A stretch of 64,000 bases of DNA from positions 12,835,992 to 12,899,991 of the forward strand of contig OZ022261.1 in the NCBI GenBank assembly GCA_963978905.1, written 5' to 3'. The position numbers were made by a program, and so were the translations under genes. Position 1 is the stretch's first letter, and every line of letters starts with the position of its first letter. This stretch comes from Trichostrongylus colubriformis. Taxonomy: Eukaryota > Nematoda > Chromadorea > Rhabditida > Trichostrongylidae. Below, one piece after another: positions 1 through 13,571 of the stretch. The notes beneath the pieces are model-generated. The model did no database searches. It saw only the letters and a program-made list of their open reading frames with translations, and had not been told where the DNA came from.

Positions 1-108
1 ACAGATATTCACAGATAAAAAAGGAAGGTGAGGCGATACAGACACGAAAAAACTTCCCAAACAATACTGAAGCTTCCATATCACAAAAAACCACAACAGC
101 AAACATAC

Positions 109-2008
109 CAGCTGGGACTCCTTCGGCTAGAGTGACAGTCTTGGCAGTAGCGTCTTCAGCAAACTTGTCACCAACCACAAAGTCAACGGGCAAATGGATT
201 TGAACGTTCTTTTCCTTGGCCTTGGCCAATAAATCCTTCACAATCTTTGCACCCTTTAAAACACTTGGAAATAGTTATGGCCAAAATAAAGTGCGGGCAC
301 TATTTAGTTTGAACAAAGAATCCCGCCTCACCTCTTCGTCAAACAATGACTTTCCGATTTCAACATTCTGGTCAACTTTGAGGAATGTGAACGCCATGCC
401 ACCGCCGATGATCATCTCATTCACCTTAACGACAATAAGATATTTGCAGCAACATATATTAAATATTTACGAACTCACTTTGTCCAACATATTCTTGATG
501 AGCTGAATTTTATCGGCAACTTTCGCACCACCCAGAATTGCTAAGAATGGTCTTGATGGGTCAGAGAGTGCCTGAAGTCACAAAATTCGGCAAAAAGAAG
601 TAGTACTATATACTGAATCCACGTCCTCACCTTTCCGAAGTAAACCAGCTCGTTTTTCATCAAGAAACCGCATGCACGTGTATCCAGCTTTACACCGACC
701 ATTGAGCTGAAAAAAGCCCAGTCAATAGAAAAGTGCATTAAATTTGAGGAGCAGTACATTATTCAGGGTGAAAGAAGAAGTAAATTCTTATGTAAAGCAA
801 GAACCTGTGGGCCCTGTGAGCGGTACCGAATGCATCGTTCACGTAAATATCACCAAGCTTCGTCAACGATGCGCGGAATTTTTCGATGGCTTCAGGTGAC
901 GCTTTGAGCTGAAAGGAGCTACTTCAAATCCACATAGATGGAAAACTGATTTCGCACCAGAACACACCTTTTCACCTTTCTCATTTGTGCATTTGCCTTC
1001 TTCTTCAATATAGAAACGCAGATTCTCCAGCAAAATCACGCTCCCTGGAGCTGGATCTGCACATGCCGCCTCCACTTCGGGACCAATACAGTCTGGTAGG
1101 AATTTCACGTCTCTGAAATGGAATGGGTATGAACTGCGGGCCTACTTTTGAAAAGAGATCACTCGACGGACGCACTTCCCAAGAACTTTCTTTAGTTCTT
1201 CAGCAACAGGAGCCAACGTGTACTTGGAATTCTTCTTACCATCAGGTCTCCCGAGATGTGACATCAAAACGACCGATTTTGCATTATTGTCCAAGCAATA
1301 CTGAAGTAATTGACTAAATCAGAACCAATCGATATCTCATATAAAACATGTACATATTTGCGACGAATTAATTCATAAGGCCATTGAAAAACAGAAGCCA
1401 TCCTGTACTAAATCAAAGTCAGGAAGATGTGTTGAAGTTCAAGACAACACATCACACATATTCAAAACTATGCAAAAAAGAATTTAAAAATTGGATAAAA
1501 AAAACGTAACAAAGTAATATCGAAATCCTATGTTTCACCCAGCACATGGGCATTCACAAACACCATCACTGTTCTACTCGCCTAAATTCCCTCGCAACGG
1601 ATGTGCCACATAATTTCAAAGAACGGTACCTTAATCGTTGGTAGCGCTGCAACAATACGCTGATTGTTGGTGATCTTGCCATCCTTTTGCGGTACGTTGA
1701 AATCTACTCGAATCAGCACTCTCTTGCCCTTTACATCAACCTGGAAAGATTTGTTCACAGCTCTATAATTGCAGATAGAAAAGTAATTAAAGATATATCG
1801 CAGCCGGGTTCAGTAGATTTGCCTGCTGCGAAGTTGAAACACTGCTGCCTAAGACCGTTTTTGGTTGGTGATCACACGAAATCCACCAATAACAGACAAG
1901 CCTAGCATACACAATGTACTTCCGAAGTGAGGAGGCGAACATTCGCCAGAATCAAATGTATCTTATCAAGAACTGTACCTTATCGATGGATAACTTTCCG
2001 AGAGACAT
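109..2008 (-). CDS. pgk-1: Phosphoglycerate kinase, 5' nine exons (truncated by window edge)
   Basis: Glycolytic enzyme that transfers phosphate from 1,3-bisphosphoglycerate to ADP in the cytosol. Exons on the minus strand: 2008-1979, 1740-1630, 1300-1176, 1112-968, 908-805, 706-631, 571-479, 424-332, 253-109. All junction phases agree and give about 307 residues of the usual ~417. Visible family motifs: RVDFNVP near residue 22 (substrate-binding Arg/Asp/Asn), [10 protein letters not shown] (phosphate-binding His/Arg), [28 protein letters not shown] and GGGMAFTF. The start is [10 protein letters not shown], matching the N-terminus of nematode PGK. Most acceptors are TTTCAG-like, but exon 8 uses TTAAG and exon 9 TTAAAG, which are less typical. 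The C-terminal nucleotide-binding domain lies beyond base 1. Identity is secure; the two weak acceptors are the only uncertain joins. Confidence 0.95.
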
Positions 2009-5000
2009 TCCTTTAACTGTGACGGTACGTACGCGATAACCAGGAGTGCCAGAAGTTTCAGGCTCTGTAAAACTAAACACTGCCTAGATGTCAACCAAGA
2101 TGCCTATATTTTTGGACATGACAGCTAACACAGAACAAAGACAACGATTATGATTTTCAATAAGAAAATTTGTAGGCAATTTAAATCTACGAAAAGTGGA
2201 AGAATATTAGTGAAACAAGTGAATTGAGCAGAAGTTTAGTGCGATGACTACAACAACGGAGCACCGTGCAAAACATTTGGAGACAAAACCACTGCATTTG
2301 ACACAAACTCATTGATTTTACTTGAGTTCTTGGATTCAAGTGCAATGAGAAATACCAAAAAATAATTGTAATACTTAGTTATAAAGCAAATTCAAAATTG
2401 ATTCAACCGAACGCGGGCGAAAAGGATTTGAAGGTGGCAAAAATGCGCATGGTACTTATCTCACTATGATGTTACGAAAAGTGCCTTGACCAAATAACGT
2501 GAAAGCGACCATTCCGAATGAACGTAAAGATGAGATAAGACGTTGACTGTTTTAGTAAACAAAGTAGAATATGTAAGCATTGCGAAAGGTATAGAAAACA
2601 ATCTCCACAAGAAAATGATGATGATACAGTTTTCAGGTGAACTGAAATGGGAGCAAAGAACATGCGCGGCAATAATTCCCAATCGATGAACGACCATTCA
2701 AGGCATTTAGGTTCTCTCAAAACCTGCCCAGAATTTTACGGAAACGTAATCCGGATATATATAATAACCGTTTCATAGAAAAATGACAACGTTGCTAACA
2801 GCACAAGCACCACTGTATTGACCCGCCGAAACCACAAAATTGTTGAGCCATTAACCTTTTAAATTCTTGAAGATCAGGGAATTCGCTCGATCTGGTAATC
2901 TCTATTCTACAGCTACCGAAAACGAGGGTGACAACGACTGCACCAAGGTTTCACTACGGCGACGTTTAGCAGTCCAGGACAACGAATACGTAGAGCACCA
3001 GGTTCCACGAAGCAATTAGAACCACTGAATTTTGGTTTAACGAGTAGGCTGATAAATTGTGCATCTGTTCCAGAAAAACTATGTCTGATCAAATGAGCTT
3101 TTCAAGCATATACTCTCCATGAGTCTGTCAAAAAAGTTTTGACGACAGGAGGAAACGAACGGAACGATCAACTAAAACGTGACGTTTTGATGAACAGTGG
3201 TTTATGTTCCAGAATTATTTTGCATAGGTGACCTCAAACACGAAACGGCAACTGGGTTTTTGTAACACAGCCAGATGAGGGACGACTTCTGATTGTGTGT
3301 ATGCTGTATGTAAGTCAGAATCTGATTTCCTACAAACTTTCACTGGTATAATAAGAAATTGACCAAATCATGCAATACGCAAACGATTTCGCAGCTACCA
3401 TCCCGGAAATCGACCAAGTTTACGAAAACCGTGTGTGGAAAAAAGTACATTCCCATTCTATCGTCGGACAGCTGTCATAACCCTCGGGCCACTCCTACAC
3501 CGGAAAATCAAACAAAACTACCGACACAACAAAAGTAAATCACATCACTACTTTCCAAGAAATTAGCAAATATAAGCCACAAACATTGCCTCTAAACTAT
3601 TGCAAATCTAGAAAGATAGTCTACATCACAATTGTCCTATGTCAATCGCGCTAAACAAAGAAAATCAGAAGTACATCACACACTACGGCTGGCGTGCGGG
3701 ATAACTCGAAATATCGAAAAGGGAACCTCGTCTATTAAACTGCTGTAACAGGTCGGTGACGATGAACGGAGCGTTCAGAATCAGCATCTCTAAAGTACGA
3801 TATCGATTCGTGTAGATCAGCAGCGAATCACAATCACAACGACGCGATCAGCAGCGCTGAACGAAAACATATCTACCGCTTCTATTATGCGCTCTATCGA
3901 GTGAACAGACGAATGAAGTGGGAATGAAGACGAAGGATGAAACGGACGAAGTAATGACCGAGAAGAAGCACGTAAATGAGTACCAGAAACTTTACAAAAC
4001 AACAACAAAACTACGGCCAGCCGCACACATGTGCTGCAATTGCAATCAATGTGCCGTCCGGCTCTGCCGCACTCGCACTCTTTTGCCCTGTGAAAAACAA
4101 CGTGAAAATAGCCGCTTGGTTCGGTGTACACACCCTACGTGCAATTCGACGTCCGTGTTCTCTCATCTCTTCATCAATGTGTTAATCCTTCGATAAAAGG
4201 CGAATTATACTACAGAGCGGCGGCAGATTCCAACAGCTGCACGAGAGACCGGAACTTGGACTACTACAGACGTTGAAACGCGAAAAAACAATCATGGAAT
4301 CGAAGTGTACGATAGGAAGGCCATTGATCGTTGAATCCCTCATCATTCCATCAGTGCCGTTCCCTATAAGAGAGATACCGCAGTATCAGATCGTGAACGT
4401 TTCAAATATCTCACTATATAAGCCAAGATGAAGATTAAATGCCTGTAACGACGATTGCGTCACGAGGCCAACTTAGCCCTGTGCCACAGTATTGTGGGCT
4501 TAATCCTGCAACTAATGTTATGTTCAAATTGTAGCGATCACGATGTTGTGAGTGCAAGTTGCAGACCATGAGCGATAGCGAGGAATTCTGGATTCGCGCA
4601 CGCGCTTTATCGACCTGTCAGTAAATCTGTACAAGTGTCAACTTGAGCAGAGAAACAAAACACAAGCGCAGGAAAAAAACAGTGAGGCAGGAGGGGAACA
4701 CTCGGTCTTGCCCAGTCGACTGGACAGGTACTCAAACACCTTGGATGATGCATATCGGAATTCTTGCTGTTGCAGCTGCAACAATAAAACAGCAGCTCAT
4801 TAAAACAGAAAATGGTTGATCCATACTTCTTAGAGACGTACCTATAATTAATTAATTTGGAACTATTTCATTGCACATCATATTTATACATATTACGTAC
4901 TAAGAGATTATAAAACTTGCAGTACGAAACAGACCGTCTCGGAAATGTTGGTCCTCAACATGAATTCAGACTTGAAATCGATAACCAGTTACAGCAGTTA

Positions 5001-5641
5001 TTATTCAACACTTGTGCTGCGATCGCACTCGATAAATAGTGCTCTTGTCTAAGCATACGCGATATAGAGATGGATCGCTGAGATAATGGTTACATTTACC
5101 GTCGGCATACTTTTTCTCACCGTCTCTTGCACCGCTGAGAGCAAATAAAAAAGTGAATCAATGGAACTGAAAGGCTGCCGACAGGCTTCGCGATTTTGCA
5201 ATTTTGAGTTTCTGCGATTTTCCGGTGTTGCGGCTCCGCATGCAAGGTTACACGGCACTGCACAATCTCAGAGACGTAGTATCGCGTGCGAAACTGCAAT
5301 GCCGCAAAATTGCGAAGTCTGATCCGGTCAAGGCGGGTACAGAACAACAGAACAGCGGAAACAAACGCAAAAAAAGCACTTTTACAGAGGAACGCCACCG
5401 CTCGTGGTCTGGCAACGCTTACCTCGCTATTTTTCCAGCATACCTTGCGTGCCCTACGTAATGCTACTTCACCCGTCTGCACCAAATGGCGACAGCCTGC
5501 GTGAGCAGCGCTGTCAGTGAACCAACCTAAGGCAGCAGATGGCGAGAATGACCGCAGTACTACTATAGATTCTAATTCAACTATATTTAACTTTATGTTG
5601 GATACGGTTTCATTCAGCTATATGTTTTTGGAGAACTTCTG
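2009..5641. other. Intergenic upstream of pgk-1, no gene recognised
   Basis: I find no exon chain or structured element here. Short open frames on both strands near 3.8-4.2 kb and 5.0-5.5 kb overlap each other, lack splice context and look like chance. The 5.16-5.40 kb stretch is rich in short words resembling GCAAAATTGCG on both strands and is related to a stretch near 11.47-11.56 kb, so it may be a diverged repeat. Confidence 0.4.
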
Positions 5642-5643
5642 TA

Positions 5644-5901
5644 CAGTCCTTATCCCTAAGATGGAGTAGGCGTGTCCCATGCAGTTCGATGCGAGCGCGG
5701 TTTCGACCGCGTGCGTGCACGAGTCAAGTCGTGTACGAACTTGTCAAGCCGAGAATATTAGGAAATATGAAATACAGCGATGAAATGAGCTGACCGGCAG
5801 ACGAGCTCATACACGACTTGACTCGAAAACGCACGCGGTCGAAGCCGCGTTCGCATTGAACTGCATGGGACACGCCTACTCTATCTTCGGGATAAGGACT
5901 G
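5644..5901. mobile_element. Long-TIR MITE, Tc1/mariner-type TA target site
   Basis: The left arm beginning CAGTCCTTATCCC and the right arm ending GGGATAAGGACTG form an imperfect inverted repeat of about 100 bp each way with a ~60 bp centre. TA dinucleotides at 5642-5643 and 5902-5903 flank the arms, as expected for Tc1/mariner insertion. No coding capacity. It shares the CAGTCC terminus with the shorter MITEs at 42.3, 44.5, 47.9, 55.4 and 62.95 kb. Confidence 0.85.
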
Positions 5902-5959
5902 TACCTAAGATAGTATCAAATTTGCATTCTTTTCAAAATTTGGCACTATTCAACTATCA

Positions 5960-6620
5960 CGACACCGCGATTAGGTTAAAAAATAATTTCCGCTGAAAAT
6001 TTGCCGAAGGGGTCATTTGAGGTGCTGATCACGATTATGACATCCATTTTCGACGTTGGTGCCAATATCGCGCAATTGCACCAAATTGGTGCAACAACCT
6101 GTTTTCACCAAAGTCGCTCGAATTTGGCCTGTAAAGGTTATTTGGGGTGCTGACCACAAATATGGCACTCGTTTGAGGCGCTGACTTCGTTCAGTAGCAC
6201 AGCGTGGTGTCGAAAACCACACTGCTCTCGCGCTTTTTGTCTGAGCCTTAAGAAGGGAAGAAATCTTTCTTTCCTAAGGCTTAGACGAAATTATAGGCTT
6301 GAGCGTGCAAAATTATGATTGCAGAATGGTATCAGGTGAAAAATGACGCTTTCCAGCTACATTAGTAGCACTACAGCACAAATGAACAAGACTGGCGTCA
6401 TTCTGATCCAAGCGGCTTCCGCGTCAAAAATTAATGTCATATTCATATCAGCACTCTGAACAACCCCTGAATGGCAATTTCGAACGAAATTGATGAAAGA
6501 GTTGTTGCGCCAATTCGGTGCATTTGCACCGTAGACAAAGTTTCGAAGAAAATTATTTTTTGTCAAACTACAGTGACTGGGGTGAGGGGGGGGGAAGAGA
6601 TAGTTGAATAGTGCCAAGAA
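5960..6620. repeat. Degenerate member of the 'GGTGCTGATCACGA' dispersed repeat family
   Basis: Contains the words TTTGCCGAAGGGGTCATTTG and GGTGCTGATCACGATTATG, and a central hairpin of AAGCCTTA-type arms at about 6240-6290. The same words recur at 14.95-15.43, 51.06-51.78, 58.56-58.75 and 59.3-59.5 kb. No protein is encoded. Confidence 0.55.
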
Positions 6621-6679
6621 TTTTTAGGTAAAAGAATTTTGAAGGTTGTGTAGCTATGCTTGACGCATCCATGAACAAA

Positions 6680-8168
6680 CAGTAGCGGTAAAAAATACAT
6701 GCAGTTTCTGATTTTTGACCATAACTCGCCTCCGCTCTAACCAAATGCGTCAAAAAACTTGAAACGGGAGCCTATCAGCAAACTTATCCAGCCTCCAAAA
6801 TTTTGGCCGGAATACACAAGTTTGGGACCGTGTAGCGATCCTATATCCATATGCACTGCCAAAATTCAGCGCGCGCTGCTTTGTTCCACTACTAATTTTT
6901 GAGTCTTTCCTGAAGTTCTACTTTTGCAAATGGTATATTTAGACTAAGACATCAAGGCGAGTCACATGGTTCTGGAAATCAATGAGAACGGAGCAGGACA
7001 GAAGTCCTGCAGGGCGGCAACTTCCAGTGGATCCACAAACAGCTTGCACAATAGTTTGGGATTTTTAAGTCACCTGTGAAAAACTTGTCGGGTGTTTAAG
7101 GATCAAGGGAGGACACGTCTACAAAACGGAGGGGCTTCGTAGAGCCTGTTCAGAGGTCACTAGAAAAATTAATCGTTCATCCCTCGGTAACCAACTGTGG
7201 CGAACAGTTAGAGGAATACTTCATGGCCAGATTACCAACCACTTTAATTGCTTTCTACCGTGGTTTAAATGCAGGATAATTGAAAGAAAGGCTCGAACTG
7301 ACAACCGCACATTTTGCAATCACTAGATGAGCGAGAGTGGGATGAGCGCCTGAATTGCCGAGCTGATTAATCTCGCACTTTACTAGAACTATAAGGCCAG
7401 AGCTGCTCTAATGGTTAAGGTTGAGATAAAGCATCCACAGCTCTACTGTAGAAACTTTGGATCGAAAGAATCATCTTCCATTCCTAGAACAGGTAGATGT
7501 TTGGTCATAGTTTTGAGCTGCATTCTCCCGAAAAGAAATAGTCTCAGTCCAAAGGCTAAAAGGTGTTCTGAATGCAAATTTATACACGAAGATTCTATGA
7601 TTACGACTTCGTCCTGAAACAGGACCAAGGTTTAACGCAGAGCTCTTCTGCTGAAAGACTGGTTCCAAAAGAAACAGGTGCGTTTATTGGAGTGGCCAAA
7701 GCAGTAACTTTGCCTAAACTCCACTAAATCAATACGGGAGACGTGTTGAAGAGCCTAACAAGAAAAGTAGCTAAGAGTGAAACAGCAAATGTTACCTAAT
7801 ATGAAGAAAAAATAAAGACTATTCTTCAGTCGACAGTGAAGTCACTCACTGACTCCGTGCCCCAGTGCCGCGACGCTTTCACAATTCCAACCAAAGTGTT
7901 ACAATGTAGTAGCCTAACTGCGTGTTACTTTTGAGGATCTGCTCGTTTGATAATTACGAGCTTCTTGTGACTTCTCGGATTTTTCCAGAAGCGTGGTCCC
8001 TTCCATAATTTTCAGTAAAATAAATTTTTACACTCAATTCCAAACCCTACTCAACTGAGAGACCATATTTTATTACTGCTTTCAGGACGCAAAAGTTTTG
8101 AGCGAGATTTATAAACGCTTACCAAAGTTATGGCAAAAATCTAAAATCGTATATATTGACCGCTACTG
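6680..8168 (+). mobile_element. Degenerate Tc1-like transposon, near full length
   Basis: Starts CAGTAGCGGTAAAAAATA and ends ..ACCGCTACTG followed by TA, so the termini are inverted repeats spaced about 1.49 kb, close to a full Tc1-like element. Near the 3' end (about 7850-7890) the plus strand reads TDSVPQCRDAF, resembling the conserved C-terminal tail of Tc1 transposases. Upstream only frame-shifted fragments survive and I see no intact DDE catalytic region. The left TA target dinucleotide is not visible. A deletion derivative with the same termini and tail lies at 59860-60265. Confidence 0.6.
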
Positions 8169-8246
8169 TATATCGTCGGATTAAATGTGGAAAGAAAAAT
8201 GAGACCTGGATTTTTGTATTGATGTTACATAAATAATCATTCTTAC

Positions 8247-8733
8247 CGCCTTTTGCTTGATCGCGCTCTTTGCGTTCCACTTTATCACTGTCACCGCTTG
8301 ATGAGTGGCTGCCACTCTCACTCTTGTTGGACCGACCTTCCTGGCCAACTGTAGTAAAGCATAAATAAAAAATATTCGTTAATATTTGTGCCGATCAGTC
8401 AGGAACAGGTCTGAATAATAAGAAACAGGGTTCGAGGAACAGAGATACGGAGGAGCTTAAGGTACGTGAGCTGAATTTTTCGACCTCCATTCCACACCCT
8501 ACTTAGACGTTACCGTATGAAGTTGGAGTTACCGCACATGAAATAAAACCCCAGCTATAGCGAATACATCCTTATCAGTAAGCACCACAATGTAAAACGA
8601 TTATTCTTACCGAGGAGCCTCTCTCGCAGAGGGATTTCGAGCCGTTAAGTGGTAATGCTACATGGCGGCGTGCGAAAGCTAGCGTGCACTTGCCCTGAGA
8701 TGCAGGTGATTTCAAGAGATGGAAATCCTGCTT
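8247..8733 (-). CDS. Two possible exons of an unidentified minus-strand gene
   Basis: Segment 8733-8612 is open, preceded by an acceptor-like CCGCAG and followed by GTAAGAAT. Segment 8348-8247 is preceded by TTTACTACAG and followed by GTAAGAAT. The second is open in two frames: one gives a Ser/Lys/Glu-rich low-complexity peptide (SHSSSGDSDKVERKERDQ), the other a basic peptide that is in phase with the first segment. No further exons could be chained and no domain is recognised. These could be exons of a low-complexity nuclear protein, or chance. Confidence 0.2.
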
Positions 8734-9059
8734 CTGCTGTGATTCATATCTGCGGTATCCATGCAAGTGTTTCTTACCTAAATGCAGGAGCGCTGTGAGG
8801 TGCTAAGCGTACCTTGCCAGCCAAATCGAGCATTCGATCGACTGGATACCCAGGCCCACTTAGCGATAGCCTGGGTAACTACCCAGGAATACCCAGGTAA
8901 CTCAACAGAGCCGACAAGCTCTTCATGGTTCTTCGCCTTGCCGAAAACTGCCATAACATGACACCATTCCACTGAACCTGAAGGAGCCCCCTATGGCTGC
9001 GCTGGGTAGGACTGCACGGAAGAAGCTGCTATAATTTTAGGGCTAAAACAGGCTGCAAA

Positions 9060-10540
9060 AATCCAGGAGGACCAAATTGGCGATCTTTCCATCAAAACGT
9101 TAACCCTTGCATCGCAATTATCGAAGAATTGATGCTGCAAGCCATGAAGATCAAGTACACCATCGAACTCACCCAGACGAGAAGGCACTACACGCTACAC
9201 GCCGCGGTGTGAACATTCTTTTCAGCACGCACTTGACCATGAAAATTGATTCGTATGGGAATCTGACAATCCGAACCGGCGTTTGCGATTGAAAAGATGT
9301 GGTTCATTACCGGTTGTGACCACCTTACTCGCCAATATCAAGCTACGACGAGCTCGAAGCATTTCTTTTTTGAACTGGAGAGATTCAACCCCAATCATGG
9401 TAACTCGCCCTTCCAAAGGCACTCCCATCCGATGGACTTGGAAGTCTTCGGTGGATAATCCATAATGAGCCGATTACATCATCTTCGATCAAAAGTTCTG
9501 CTTGACCGACGTCGCCGTTGTTCCGAAGCTTCAAAGACCATCGACTCCTCCGCGCGAGATTTCTAGCATCGATACGGGGAGGGCGAGCCGCAAAATTTAC
9601 GAACGGAAGCCCCAGAATAGTCATCAACCGGTACCACTTCCCTTCTCTCGGTTAATGAGAAGATTCAGCCATCGTAAACACAGACGATGGTTACAACCGG
9701 CTTGTTGATTTTCACGACAGTACCAGGAAAGCGAAGGGTCTGAAAGCCGTGAAGTGTCTCAGAAAATTTCGAGCTGTTCTGCCAACGTGGAGCCGTAGGA
9801 GTCGCAGGTGGTTACCACTTATGTCCGAGCTTATGAAGCAATGTAGAGCGATAAAGGAAGATGTCAAGGAGAGAAGAGCAGCAGTGCTGGCCGAAGCACC
9901 GAAGGCTGGTTGGAGTACCTGCATTGCCCGCCGGAGTTTCGCCCGGCCGTTAATGGCCAAAATGACCAGTCTCCAACGTCTGGAGAGTACAGTCACCGTT
10001 TCCCGAGAGGCAATGAAGAAGGTTACCTACGACTTATACTCATCCCTTCGATAGTCATGTCCACCTGTCTACCAATAGCAATCTGAGGCAAGATGAGCAA
10101 GCATATTGACTCCTTCACTTCTCTGCTGCAAAGTGCGACACGCCATTTCATCGGTGAAGAATGGTACAGTACCCGGCTCCGACAGGATCAGATCGAAACA
10201 CCTGAGGAATCCACCACCAGACATCGTCAAAACTCTGGCCCGACTCATCACACTGCCGGAGAGTTAGCACGTTCCGTTTCTGTATAAGACGACACGTCCA
10301 ATAACCCTGCTGTCTATAGTATACAGGCTTTCACTAGAGTCATTTTGTACAGGATTGTCAGAACTTTAGATGATATACAAATGGACAGTTATGCCAGTAA
10401 GCAGGGTTTCGTAGGGAGTTCCGTCCAACTGATTACATCCACACGGCCAATACGTTCACATCGCATGAGTACGATGCCGCTATGTCTCCCATTCATCCTC
10501 CAACATCTTTCAGTTGGAAGCGGTTATATGTAGAAGCTCT
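9060..10540 (+). pseudogene. Decayed RTE-clade non-LTR retrotransposon (endonuclease to early RT)
   Basis: Broken reading frames on the plus strand resemble, in order, an endonuclease-domain tail (RWTWKSS and LTDVAVVPK at about 9430-9520), the linker between endonuclease and RT (EDVKERRAAVLAEAPKAG at about 9855-9910, then SREAMKKVTYDLYS at about 10000-10035) and the start of RT (IVRTLDDIQ, then MPLCLPF at about 10350-10500). These match RTE-type elements common in hookworm genomes, from knowledge of the family. Stops and frameshifts occur throughout, and the RT catalytic region is missing. Fossil copy. Confidence 0.7.
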
Positions 10541-10783
10541 GCGACCAGGGTGTACATTTCAAGTAAACAAAAATACTTCACGAGCTCCATAACAACTAAG
10601 CCTAAAAGTCGCATAATCGCAAAACGGCATAAACGCAAACTCGCAAAAATGCAGTTTGCGAACTCTGACAGAAGTCCAAGGAACTGATGAGCAAGTGTTC
10701 ATCCGAACTAAGTCTGAGGTCAACTAAATCCATCACTGGACCAAACCAATCAAACCGTAGGCTTTCTCCTGTGTGAACAATAC

Positions 10784-10945
10784 GGGAGACGGTCGTTTGG
10801 CGCGGCCCCTTGGAGCTAATTTGCCAAGGGGGCACTGCCAAAGCTCCTCCCCTAAAAAGGCTTAGGTAAATCTGAGAGAGTCCAGACGGGCCATGCGCCC
10901 CATTGGCAAATTAGCTGCAAGGGCCGCGCCAAACGACATACACCC
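10784..10945. mobile_element. Mutator-like MITE, copy 1
   Basis: A 162 bp element with arms of ~45 bp (outer GGGAGACGGTCGTTTGGCGC; inner AATTTGCCAA). It is nearly identical to 17033-17194. The flanking sequence AACAATAC is present on both sides (left ends 10783, right 10946-10953), an 8-9 bp target duplication. A fragment is at 30058-30130. Confidence 0.85.
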
Positions 10946-10955
10946 AACAATACTA

Positions 10956-12702
10956 ACAGATATTTCAAATGACTAATTACTGACCACTGCAGGCACAAAC
11001 CAGTGGCCGTATTAACCGGTGTACCCCCCAGTCCTGAAACGCAATTATACGAATGCACATGCACGTGTGATTGTATACAGCACAGGTGGACGCTAAATCG
11101 AAACAAATGAGATCAATCCGATAAATAGGGTGTGGGAAGTATTGCGACGTTTAATGAAGTTTGCTTTACACCAACGGAGAGAACTACGCCAGTTACTGAA
11201 GGACGACGATCACCGATGTTTGATATGCAGTGAGGCATCCCTACTGTACGTCAGTAAAGGTCACGGAACCCGCAAATATCAACATTAAACTTGCAGCGAA
11301 GTCCCCCACTCGAAAAGGAAAGTCCATCCGTCTTTCCGCCACAACAACGGTAACGCGCCACTCATGATCGCAATAGCCTCTTAATCGAAGGAATTTTAAC
11401 TTCCCACCATCGAGCGTTCTAATAAAGCTCTATTACCCTGCTTTATTGCCCACTTTGGCTGAAGTTACACTCCACAATCGGCGATTTTGCGACTCCGCGA
11501 CCACGAGATTTGTAGTTTGCGACTGCGCATACGAAACCGCAAAATCACACCAAAGTCTCGAACCCGCGTGGTCTTGACATCTGCATGGAGCACCTTTCAG
11601 TACCGATGATTAGGGCGATATCGATGATTTGAAGGGTAGGTGAAGAAGATGCATAGCATTTAGGGGATTAGGCGATCGTAAGAAGGACCGAGTTATCCGG
11701 TAGGTGATACCCGGCACAATATGTTTCGTTTTATCCCTAAACACCCGGTCCATGCGCATTTTGCCTGTGCGAGCGATCGCCGAAATCGTCCACTTCTAAC
11801 GAACCCTGACGCGACGTGCACCCTTACCTACAACAGAAAAATGCGATGTAAACAGTTACCTCAAAACTTTCTGTCAAATTCCTCCCTGTTCTCACAGATC
11901 AATCCAAAACCCCCTTCTCACCTTCTAGAAGATATGCCCCCAAAGGACGTTGCGGAGTCAAATTAGATTCAAACCCGACTAAAAACCTCCAGAAAGGGTC
12001 ATAAGAACGTAGCGGAGCGAGGTTTTTTAGGCCGATGCAGCCAAACCTACATTCCAGCAGAAGCGGACGAGCCTGTGAAGTTGGTAGGATGATACCAAGA
12101 AATGAAATCGGGCCAGAGGCGTGGGTTTTATTTAAGCCTAGCATGGGAAGGAGCTGTGGAAGGACACCCCTTCATTACCATTAATCCTTAAAACTGGATC
12201 CTTAAAGCAGTCTGACCTTACTGAATATTTATTTAAAGCTCAACTGGGAACTGAAAACTTAACACAGACCTGACTGAGACCTATGGAAATTACTAATGAA
12301 AGAAACGCACTAGGTTCATCTCGATCATCATCGGATCGTTCTGACGAAAACAAAGCACCCATTATATCTTGCTCTACCCTAAAAGAAGTCTTGAGTCCTA
12401 CAGAATAACAGTCGTAGCGATAAATCACGAATGGAAAAGTCTGAACAAATATGACCGTCCAATGAGTTCAAGATAACAGAAAAACAGTCCAAGCTATCAG
12501 GAAAAAGAATGGCCAGCAACAGATAGAAAGGCAACTGTTCGAGTGGAGTTATTTCCCGCGCTTTTTACAACTGATCGATTTCGTGGTCACCGTCCTACTT
12601 TATGCACTATTGTAAATGAACGAGGCGAATGAAAGAATATCCTTGCCTGATGCGACAACACGCGACTAACATCTATTTGGATCAAGGTATGGGATGAGGG
12701 AC
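10956..12702. other. Intergenic, no gene recognised
   Basis: A minus-strand open frame at 12144-11899 has no splice context and no domain that I recognise; its sequence gives the impression of a dispersed repeat translated by chance. Nothing else is supported in this stretch. Confidence 0.35.
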
Positions 12703-12712
12703 AATCTACCAG

Positions 12713-13127
12713 GGGTGCAGGTTGGGACACACGGATTTTGACCTCTCGCTGCGATTCTATAACAGCCTGTGGACTTTAGCCCCGTCACATGGGTAATTCA
12801 AGCAATTTGTTCATGTAAATGCTATCCCCCGTACAAATCTATTCCGCTGTATTCGTGAGTTGGTGATGCCACCACGACATAATACTTGAAAAAAAAGGCG
12901 AATTTCCAAACTGAGAGAAAATCAGAATAAAGCTTTCTTACTTCTGAGAACATACAATGCGTCAAATTCAAATGTAACACCCACTTCTCATTCAAAAAAT
13001 CGTGCAATGTTCTACTCGCTTTTCAAAATATCTCAGGTAAAAATTGTTTCTGAGAACGGGTTAAGGGATGGGCATGCTCACCGCTTGACCTGACGGCCCT
13101 TGTGACCGTGTGTCTCAACCGTAACCC
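12713..13127. mobile_element. Mutator-like non-autonomous element with 10-bp target duplication
   Basis: Termini GGGTGCAGGTTGGGACACAC and ..GTGTCTCAACCGTAACCC form inverted repeats. The 10-mer AATCTACCAG occurs immediately outside both ends (12703-12712 and 13128-13137), the size expected of Mutator-like (MULE) elements. It is related to the 223 bp element at 60896-61118, sharing the internal words CAGCCTGTGG and AATTCAAGCAATTTG/AATTCAGGCAATTTG. No coding capacity. Confidence 0.85.
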
Positions 13128-13571
13128 AATCTACCAGAGGGGCTGTTGCAGCTGGCTATATAACGGATATTAACGACCAGTAGCCCAAAAAATTCAGAAC
13201 GCCCCAGGTCCACAAATTAAGAACGCTCCAAAATGTCTTCTACAGAAGGAATTTCAAAGAAACCACAAGATCGGAGTTGTTTCGCAGCGTTTGGACCAAC
13301 CTCAACACACGAACGTGAAGGAACATGGAAATACAGATCAGCGCATGGGTTCGGAAGAATATACAGGTCATAGGATCAGTAGGCATTGTACGGCTATAGC
13401 AACTCCAAACACTACCAGTTAGGCAAGAAATTAGCCAATACGGTCAAAAAAAAAAACAAGATAACGGTATCCCGGGGTCGAACGACGCCTGTACTCGAAA
13501 AAAAACTCAATGTCATATTTGTAATCACAAATGTCTAATTCGCAATCAGGATATTGCACACCCCCTATATA